Positions 34,159-39,280 of a DNA stretch of 39,280 nucleotides are shown one piece after another. The stretch comes from an uncultured Bacilli bacterium (GTDB lineage: Bacteria > Bacillota_I > Bacilli_A > RF39 > UBA660), in assembly GCA_947624955.1 (NCBI GenBank), contig CANQMM010000008.1, forward strand, positions 1 through 39,280, in the 5' to 3' direction. The position numbers and the translations under genes were made by a program. Every line of letters begins with the position of its first letter. Position 1 is the first letter of the stretch. Under the pieces are notes generated by a model that was not told the origin of the DNA, did not search any database, and saw only the letters and a program-made list of their open reading frames with translations.

Positions 34159-34992
34159 GTGAAAAAAAGAAAGAAAAAACTCAATCCTAAAATAGTCAAA
34201 GGTTTTATAATTATCTGTATGCTGATTGCTAGTGGTTTCTTATGCTATTCACTTTATAATATGTACAAATGGTATCAAGATAATAAACAAATAGTTAAAT
34301 TAACTAAAGAAATTCAAGAACAAGTAACTATTACCGATGTTGATGAAAATGCCACCGAAGTCGTAACTCCCGAAAGAGAAGAACCCAAAGAAAACCCCTA
34401 TTGGGATTATATTAAGATGTCTTTAATTGATGTCGATTTAGCTGAACTTAAAAACACCAACCCCGATGTTATAGGTTGGTTACAAGTTAATGGCACCAAT
34501 ATCAATTATCCTTTCGTCCAAACTACCGATAACGACTACTACTTAACCCACGCTTTTGATAAATCTTATAATAATGCCGGTTGGATATTCCTAGATTACC
34601 GGAATAGTATCGATGATTTAGATAAAAATACTATCATCTACGGTCACGGTAGATTAGATAAGACGATGTTTGGTTCTCTTAAAAATATCTTGGATTCTGA
34701 TTGGTATAATAACTTAGATAATCACATTATTAAAGTTGTCCTTAATAATACAAGTAGTCTATGGCAAGTATTTAGTGTTTACCGTATACCTAATACTAAT
34801 GACTATATTCGCACCAAATTTAATAATGATGATGACTTTACATCCTTCATTGACTTAATAACTCAAAGAAGTTTTTATAAGTTCAATACCGAAGTTCTCC
34901 CCACTGATAAAATCATCACTTTATCCACTTGTTATGATTTAAAAGAAAAAGTTGTCATGCACGCCAAATTGATTAAATATACTGCTAATTAA
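34159..34992 (+). CDS. class B-like sortase
   Basis: The 277-residue product has a basic N-terminus, one membrane helix (about 14-33) and a sortase barrel: NPDVIGWLQVNGTNINYPFVQ, the catalytic His in IYGHGRLD (H163) and Cys in TLSTCYD (C258). The Arg expected six to nine residues after the Cys is replaced by Lys (K264 in EKVVMHAKL). A GTG start is preferred because AAGAGATGA lies eight bases upstream; the ATG at 34150 would leave almost no leader. It faces sigH tail to tail, with the stop codons overlapping. Confidence 0.88.
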   Translation: MKKRKKKLNPKIVKGFIIICMLIASGFLCYSLYNMYKWYQDNKQIVKLTKEIQEQVTITDVDENATEVVTPEREEPKENPYWDYIKMSLIDVDLAELKNTNPDVIGWLQVNGTNINYPFVQTTDNDYYLTHAFDKSYNNAGWIFLDYRNSIDDLDKNTIIYGHGRLDKTMFGSLKNILDSDWYNNLDNHIIKVVLNNTSSLWQVFSVYRIPNTNDYIRTKFNNDDDFTSFIDLITQRSFYKFNTEVLPTDKIITLSTCYDLKEKVVMHAKLIKYTAN

Positions 34993-35588
34993 TCATCGAT
35001 TAATAATCTAATTTTGGCTTTAATTCTTTGAATAGTATTATCAATTGATTTCGTTGGTTTATCTAATAATTGGGCAATCTCGGAATAAGAATAACCTCTA
35101 ATCATTAATTTATAGACTTCTTGTTCAGCTTTCGAAAGACTATCTTTAATTAGGACATTTAATTCTTTTTCTACGATGTCATCCAAAGGATCATTATGTA
35201 CATCATCTTTAATTATCTCGCCCAAGGATGACCCATCAGGTCCATATTCCCCATCGATTGATATAGTCCCATTCAAGATTTTATTTTTTAATCTTCCCGC
35301 TTTATTGAGCGCTACTTGTAATCTTCTATCTACACATAAAGTAATAAAAGTCGACATTTTCGTGGATTTATCATCACGATATTTAGCAATGGCATCCGAA
35401 AAACCTAGTAATGCTTCTTGATATAAGTCACTATAATCGATTCCTAAAGCGTGACCCGCTTTTCGATACTTACTATAAACTACTTCGATTATATATTTAT
35501 ATTTTTCATAAAGAATATCTTTAGCATCTTCATTATTCTCACCAATTAGATACAATAATTCTTCATCTGGATACTCATCATACTTCAT
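34989..35588 (-). CDS. sigH: SigH-like sigma-70 family factor
   Basis: The 199-residue product has region 2 (about 18-85: KYIIEVVYSKYRKAG, DYSDLYQEALLGFSDAIAKY, STFITLCVDRRL) and region 4 with a helix-turn-helix (about 145-195: SKAEQEVYKLMIRGYSYSEIAQLLDKPTKSIDN as two parts). Size and place after rlmB match SigH, which in Bacilli controls stationary-phase, competence or sporulation genes. No sporulation gene is certain here, so its regulon is unknown. Its AGGTGA site includes the TGA stop of rlmB. Confidence 0.85.
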   Translation of the reverse strand: MKYDEYPDEELLYLIGENNEDAKDILYEKYKYIIEVVYSKYRKAGHALGIDYSDLYQEALLGFSDAIAKYRDDKSTKMSTFITLCVDRRLQVALNKAGRLKNKILNGTISIDGEYGPDGSSLGEIIKDDVHNDPLDDIVEKELNVLIKDSLSKAEQEVYKLMIRGYSYSEIAQLLDKPTKSIDNTIQRIKAKIRLLIDD

Positions 35589-35591
35589 ATG

Positions 35592-36275
35592 TCACCTATT
35601 TACTATCCCATATATCAAGATAGCAGCTGCTACAGAAGCATTCAAACTATTGACATGTCCCACCATTGGAATACTAATTACTTCATCGACTTCTCTTTTA
35701 ACTAATCTTGATACTCCATTACCTTCACTACCAATTACTAGTAATACTTTATCCGCAAAATCACAATCTTTATAATTAACGCCATCCATATCGGCCGCAT
35801 AAACAAAAAAACCCTGTTTCTTAAAATCATTAATTACATTGACTAGATTACTTGCCATCGCTACATTGACATAATTAAGTCCCCCACTACTTGTTTTCAT
35901 AACTGTCCCATTGACAACAACACTCCGATCTTTCGGAATAATAATCGATTTAATCCCGGCTGCTTCACAAGTTCTTATAATCGCTCCAAAATTATGAGGA
36001 TCTTCTAAATGATCTAAAACTACGACAACTCTATCATTAAACATTTCTGTATAATCGTGATATTCATATTCATTAATTTCAATAACAATTCCTTGATGAT
36101 TACCACTAACCATTTTATCAATAACTTTATTATCAACACTTTCATATTTAATATGTTTATCTTGAATAAATTTAATTATCTCTTTATCATTAAAACGATT
36201 ACTTAAATAAACTTTTCTAATTACTTCATAATTATTTCTTAATTCATTAAAAACATTCTTCCCAAATACTTTCAT
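35592..36275 (-). CDS. rlmB: SpoU-family 23S rRNA 2'-O-methyltransferase RlmB
   Basis: The 227-residue product has an N-terminal RNA-binding domain and the SPOUT knot motifs DHLEDPHNFGAIIRTCEA, VIGSEGNGVS and IPMVGHVNSLNASVAAAI. It methylates G2251-type ribose in 23S rRNA. The ATG overlaps the TAA stop of mrnC by one base. yacP, usual between rlmB and sigH, is absent. Confidence 0.96.
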   Translation of the reverse strand: MKVFGKNVFNELRNNYEVIRKVYLSNRFNDKEIIKFIQDKHIKYESVDNKVIDKMVSGNHQGIVIEINEYEYHDYTEMFNDRVVVVLDHLEDPHNFGAIIRTCEAAGIKSIIIPKDRSVVVNGTVMKTSSGGLNYVNVAMASNLVNVINDFKKQGFFVYAADMDGVNYKDCDFADKVLLVIGSEGNGVSRLVKREVDEVISIPMVGHVNSLNASVAAAILIYGIVNR

Positions 36276-36634
36276 TAAATCTTAAATATCTCCTTCATTA
36301 TTTCATTTAATCTCTCTATTTTTTTATCCGTATATAAATAACCTATTAGTGTTTCCAACCCCGTAGCTATGCGATAAGTAACAATATCACTACTCTTACT
36401 TTTCCCACCATGGGCATTTCTTCCCCGTTTATATATTTGTTCTTCCTCTTCCGTTAATAATTTATTATCTATTAAGTATTCTAGTATTCTTCTTTGACTC
36501 TTAGCACTTACATATTCTAAACTTTTACTTTGTAACTCATTAACTTTGACAATTCCTAAATTTACTAAATACTCTCTTACATAGACTTCATATATTGCAT
36601 CACCTATATAAGCCATAGTTAATGCATTTTTCAT
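36275..36634 (-). CDS. mrnC: Mini-ribonuclease 3 (Mini-III)
   Basis: The 119-residue product has an RNase III domain without dsRBD: MAYIGDAIYEVYVREYL holds the catalytic acidic residues, and AKSQRRILEYL and YKRGRNAHGG are typical of Mini-III, which matures 23S rRNA. The ATG giving MKNALTMAYIG follows GGTGGGA; the frame extends nine codons upstream without a site. Confidence 0.95.
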   Translation of the reverse strand: MKNALTMAYIGDAIYEVYVREYLVNLGIVKVNELQSKSLEYVSAKSQRRILEYLIDNKLLTEEEEQIYKRGRNAHGGKSKSSDIVTYRIATGLETLIGYLYTDKKIERLNEIMKEIFKI

Positions 36635-36651
36635 AATTCCCACCAACACAA

Positions 36652-36681
36652 ATATTACCATAAAATATTTAAAAAGTCCAA
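36652..36681 (-). promoter_or_regulatory. promoter of mrnC-rlmB-sigH
   Basis: TTGGAC (36676-36681), 18-base spacer ending in TGG, TAATAT (36652-36657) on the minus strand. Confidence 0.6.
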
Positions 36682-36694
36682 ATAAGAAAATACT

Positions 36695-36727
36695 ATAAAA
36701 AAAGATTATGCCAACAAATCATAATCT
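36695..36727 (-). terminator. terminator of the coiled-coil lipoprotein gene
   Basis: AGATTATG and CATAATCT form a perfect 8-bp stem, followed by seven T on the minus strand. Confidence 0.92.
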
Positions 36728-36741
36728 CTAGATATATTAAC

Positions 36742-37332
36742 TTATTTTTCAGCAATAAAACCATATGATAAATATAATTTATTATCTTTATAAATATAAG
36801 AGTAAGCCATTGGTCTTGCCTCGCTATTACCAAGTTGGATATCGCCAATAATCCAATTGCCAATAACTTCACAATTGTCCGTAAATACAATCGGTCCCAT
36901 ATTACTATTAATTAATTTCCAAGAACCAATCAACTGACTCTTAGTAATCGTATATTGATTAGTTGTTTTATTGGAATTACCAGAATTTAAAGAACTAACA
37001 ATACTATTTAAACTTTTATTAGAAGATTCTAGCTCACTAATTTTACTAGTTAAAGAATTATTCGTATCTTGTAATTTTTTAACTTTATCTTCTAAATCTT
37101 TTTTGTCTTTAGTTAAACTTTCTATTTTTTGGTTATTTCCTTCGACGATTACTTTCAATTCATCTAAACTAGCATTTTCGATATCGACACCATCTATTGT
37201 ACTTTGTTTATCTAATTGCTGCTTTAAATTATTGATTTCTTCTTTTAAATCGGCGATATCCCCACTTTCACTCTTAGCACCACAACCCGTAATCAACATA
37301 ACACTTAAAAATAATATTAAATACTTTTTCAC
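36742..37332 (-). CDS. coiled-coil lipoprotein
   Basis: The 196-residue product has a lipoprotein signal (MLITGC with lipid Cys near 18), a long coiled coil with heptads (about 25-115, IADLKEEINNLKQQL and similar) and a small strand-rich end (about 125-196) starting SQLIGSWKLINSN that resembles a lipocalin-like barrel. The start is GTG giving (M)KKYLILFLSV, with AGGTGA upstream. Role unknown; surface exposed. Confidence 0.78.
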   Translation of the reverse strand: MKKYLILFLSVMLITGCGAKSESGDIADLKEEINNLKQQLDKQSTIDGVDIENASLDELKVIVEGNNQKIESLTKDKKDLEDKVKKLQDTNNSLTSKISELESSNKSLNSIVSSLNSGNSNKTTNQYTITKSQLIGSWKLINSNMGPIVFTDNCEVIGNWIIGDIQLGNSEARPMAYSYIYKDNKLYLSYGFIAEK

Positions 37333-37349
37333 AACACTCACCTATAATC

Positions 37350-37379
37350 ATTATACCACAATGCTTTTTCCTTAATCAA
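37350..37379 (-). promoter_or_regulatory. promoter of the coiled-coil lipoprotein gene
   Basis: TTGATT (37374-37379), 18-base spacer ending in TGG, TATAAT (37350-37355) on the minus strand, directly after the trxB terminator. Confidence 0.75.
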
Positions 37380-37422
37380 AAAAAGGTTGCTTAGTTATTA
37401 TTCTTAACTCTTTTTACAACCT
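37376..37422 (-). terminator. terminator spanning the trxB stop codon
   Basis: AGGTTG within trxB pairs with CAACCT after the stop, with an inner AGTTA/TAACT stem, then seven T on the minus strand. The TAA stop lies within the inner stem. Confidence 0.8.
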
Positions 37423-38287
37423 CTAACGCTGCAACAGCACCTTCACTAGCAGCCGTTACAATCTGATAAACTTTCTTTAATATAGCATCACCAACGGCAT
37501 AAATACCATCTTCTTTAGTTTGATAGTTATCATCTACTAAGATATAACCTTTTTCATCAGTTATTTCTAAGTCACTTAAGAAATCTCCTTGTGGTTCATA
37601 ACCCACATAAGTAAATAGACATGCCACATCTAATTTTCTTTCACCATTTACTATAATGCCCTCTAATTTTTCCGTTCCAATTAATTCTGTAACATTAGAA
37701 TTATAAAGAATTTCGACATTTGGTAATTTTTTTAATTCCTCCACTAATTTTTCATCTGCTCTAAATTCATCTCTTCTGTGGATAAGATAAACTTTATTCA
37801 CAAGCTTTGCTATATAGATAGCTTCCTCAATTGCGGAATTTCCACCCCCAACTACCGCTACATCTTTACCTTTATATAAAGCCGCATCACAAATAGCACA
37901 ATAACTAATACCTTTATTTACTAAATTAGCTTCATTTTTAAGTCCTAACTTGCGAGCTTTTCTTCCTGAAGCAATAATAACATACTTACTTTCAAATACT
38001 TCATTATCACAATGTACTTTCTTTGTTTCTCCGCCTTCAATCCAAGTTACTTTCTTGATTTTAAAAGGTATCTCTAACTTTCTAATTTGTTCAAATAATA
38101 AAGCTGCTAACTCCGGTCCCGTAGTATGTGGAAATCCCAAATAGTTATCTACCGTATTAATCCTATTGAGTAATCCTCCTGGTGCTTCGGCTTCTAGACA
38201 TAAAACATTCAAGCCACTGCGTTTCGCGTATATTGCGGCCCCCGCTCCCGCTGGGCCTAATCCTACAATAATTAAATCATATACCAT
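37391..38287 (-). CDS. trxB: Thioredoxin reductase
   Basis: The 298-residue product has the FAD motif GLGPAGAGAA, the redox pair CAIC (130-133), the NADPH motif GGGNSAIEEA with HRRDEFRA, and the C-terminal FAD motif GIYAVGDA. It reduces thioredoxin with NADPH. The redox pair is CAIC rather than the common CATC. It follows lgt by 10 bases. Confidence 0.95.
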   Translation of the reverse strand: MVYDLIIVGLGPAGAGAAIYAKRSGLNVLCLEAEAPGGLLNRINTVDNYLGFPHTTGPELAALLFEQIRKLEIPFKIKKVTWIEGGETKKVHCDNEVFESKYVIIASGRKARKLGLKNEANLVNKGISYCAICDAALYKGKDVAVVGGGNSAIEEAIYIAKLVNKVYLIHRRDEFRADEKLVEELKKLPNVEILYNSNVTELIGTEKLEGIIVNGERKLDVACLFTYVGYEPQGDFLSDLEITDEKGYILVDDNYQTKEDGIYAVGDAILKKVYQIVTAASEGAVAALEVVKRVKNNN

Positions 38288-38297
38288 TAATCATCAC

Positions 38298-39113
38298 CTA
38301 AAATCTTATTTTTTCATTATCCGGTTCATTATATCGATCTTCAAATCTTCCCTTACGACTTAAAATCATAAATGCTAATAAACCGATAACAAACATCCCA
38401 ATAGAAACTATTTGTGCTACCTTAAATCCCCCTAGCATTAAACTATCCGTTCTACTAGCTTCGATGAAGAATCTTCCAACGCCATACCACATCGCATATA
38501 TCGCTGTTACTTGTCCTACTTTAGTTACTTTAAGTCTTCTAATAACTAATAGAATAATAAATCCTAATAAACACCATAATGACTCATAAAAGAAAGTTGG
38601 AATATAATATTCTCCATCTATTAACATCCCATCTATCACGAATTTCGGAAGTAGCGGATTACTTTGTAAATTAGCTAGCGTCGTTACGGCTCCGTGCGCT
38701 TCCTGATTAAAGAAATTTCCCCATCTTCCTAGTGCTTGCCCTAATATTAAAGGTACTACTAAAATATCTGTAATTCGCCAAAATCGCGCATTATATTTTT
38801 TACAATATAATAAGGCCGTAACAAATCCGAATAATATACCCCCGTGAATAGCTAAGCCGCCTTCCCATACTTTGAATATACTTAACCAATTACTACTATA
38901 TTTTTCTAGATTGAATATTACATAGTATGCTCTAGCGCCGATAAACCCCATAATAATCGTCCAAAAACATAAATTAAAAATAAAATCAGTAGGAATCCCA
39001 AATCTTTTCGCTTCGCGCATCGCTAACCCAATACCGAGTATTACCCCAATCATTATAAATATCGAATACCACATAACTTGAATATTCCCAATTGTAAAAG
39101 CTACACTATCCAT
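38298..39113 (-). CDS. lgt: Prolipoprotein diacylglyceryl transferase
   Basis: The 271-residue product has seven membrane helices and the Lgt signature GRWGNFFNQEAHG (129-141) and GGLAIHGG (86-93, catalytic-region His). It adds diacylglycerol to the lipobox Cys of prolipoproteins and so serves the several lipoproteins in this window. AGGAGG precedes the ATG; first gene of an lgt-trxB operon. Confidence 0.98.
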   Translation of the reverse strand: MDSVAFTIGNIQVMWYSIFIMIGVILGIGLAMREAKRFGIPTDFIFNLCFWTIIMGFIGARAYYVIFNLEKYSSNWLSIFKVWEGGLAIHGGILFGFVTALLYCKKYNARFWRITDILVVPLILGQALGRWGNFFNQEAHGAVTTLANLQSNPLLPKFVIDGMLIDGEYYIPTFFYESLWCLLGFIILLVIRRLKVTKVGQVTAIYAMWYGVGRFFIEASRTDSLMLGGFKVAQIVSIGMFVIGLLAFMILSRKGRFEDRYNEPDNEKIRF

Positions 39114-39139
39114 ATTGTCGCCTCCTAGTATTATTTAAA

Positions 39140-39168
39140 ATTATATCAAAGAATTTTTAACAAGTAAA
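39140..39168 (-). promoter_or_regulatory. promoter of lgt-trxB
   Basis: TTTACT (39163-39168), 17-base spacer ending in TGA, TATAAT (39140-39145) on the minus strand, an extended -10 promoter. Confidence 0.75.
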
Positions 39169-39185
39169 CCTAACTAAAAATAATT

Positions 39186-39207
39186 TACAACTATTTAAAT
39201 TGTTGTA
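39186..39207. repeat. 22-bp near-perfect palindrome upstream of lgt
   Basis: TACAAC-T-ATTTAAAT-T-GTTGTA, symmetric except for one mismatched pair, about 18 bases upstream of the lgt -35. No T run follows on either strand, so it looks more like an operator than a terminator. Confidence 0.5.
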
Positions 39208-39280
39208 GATTAAAAAGTTAAATTCTCGATATTAAGAAATAAGAGAAGTTAGTTTTGTAATAATTTATATTATAATAAAC

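Noticed and set aside
36693-36890. Minus-strand 65-residue frame at the end of the lipoprotein gene
   Set aside because: Overlaps the lipoprotein in another frame and runs through its terminator.
36971-37375. Plus-strand 134-residue frame opposite the coiled-coil lipoprotein
   Set aside because: Antisense of a coiled-coil coding region; no ribosome binding site, and it would run across the lipoprotein promoter.

Overview
The window is AT-rich DNA from a Gram-positive, low-GC bacterium, most likely an uncultured gut-type member of the Bacilli/Mycoplasmatota border (RF39-like). That placement is inferred from the 16S 5' end, the Firmicutes order of the ribosomal protein and SigH loci, CdaA/CdaR, SmpB/RNase R, a class B sortase and strong AGGAGG ribosome binding sites. 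UGA is used as a stop codon (rlmB, the secG-adjacent pilin, a pilin-like gene at 26739), so the genetic code is standard and not the Mycoplasma code. Almost every gene is on the minus strand; only a DUF378 gene, a FemAB-like gene and a sortase are on plus.

Layout from left to right. 1-530: 5' end of a 16S rRNA gene (minus), with a leader carrying two good promoters and a boxA-like element. 534-8472: envelope and housekeeping genes (DUF402 phosphatase, S41 protease, thioredoxin-like membrane protein, LolA-like lipoprotein, DUF378, the c-di-AMP synthase pair cdaA-cdaR, DUF3048 protein, smpB). 8516-11285: secG, a type IV pilin-like gene and rnr. 11313-14582: three tandem paralogues with 32-residue TPR-like repeats in 6, 2 and 3 copies. 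14636-19411: a membrane protein, enolase, an HdeD-like protein, a FemAB-like ligase and a beta-lactamase-like lipoprotein. 19513-23741: the str operon (rpsL, rpsG, fusA, tuf). 23876-27218: five accessory genes, namely three paralogues of an unrecognised Cys-containing family and two pilin-like proteins. 27282-29659: rplL, rplJ with an L10 leader, rplA, rplK. 29786-31858: an accessory operon (transglutaminase-like protein, HNH-like protein, unknown). 31919-32650: nusG and secE. 32764-34992: an NPTTG wall-anchored protein and a divergent class B sortase. 34989-36634: sigH, rlmB, mrnC. 36742-39113: a lipoprotein, trxB and lgt.

The most notable point is that the conserved mrnC-rlmB-sigH-secE-nusG-rplKAJL-(rpoBC)-rpsLG-fusA-tuf backbone is intact in order but has been opened at three places by lineage-specific genes. 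rpoB and rpoC are absent from their usual place between rplL and rpsL, where the five-gene accessory block sits. A transglutaminase/HNH operon sits between nusG and rplK, and a sortase with its likely substrate sits where rpmG is expected. Functions of the accessory blocks cannot be assigned from sequence alone; they look like cell-surface or interaction proteins.

Transcription architecture is compact. At least ten intrinsic terminators overlap the stop codon of the gene they end, and many promoters are extended -10 (TGn-TATAAT type) elements placed directly after the U-tract of the upstream terminator. Several starts were moved from the longest open frame because a GTG inside the AGGTG ribosome binding site mimics a start.
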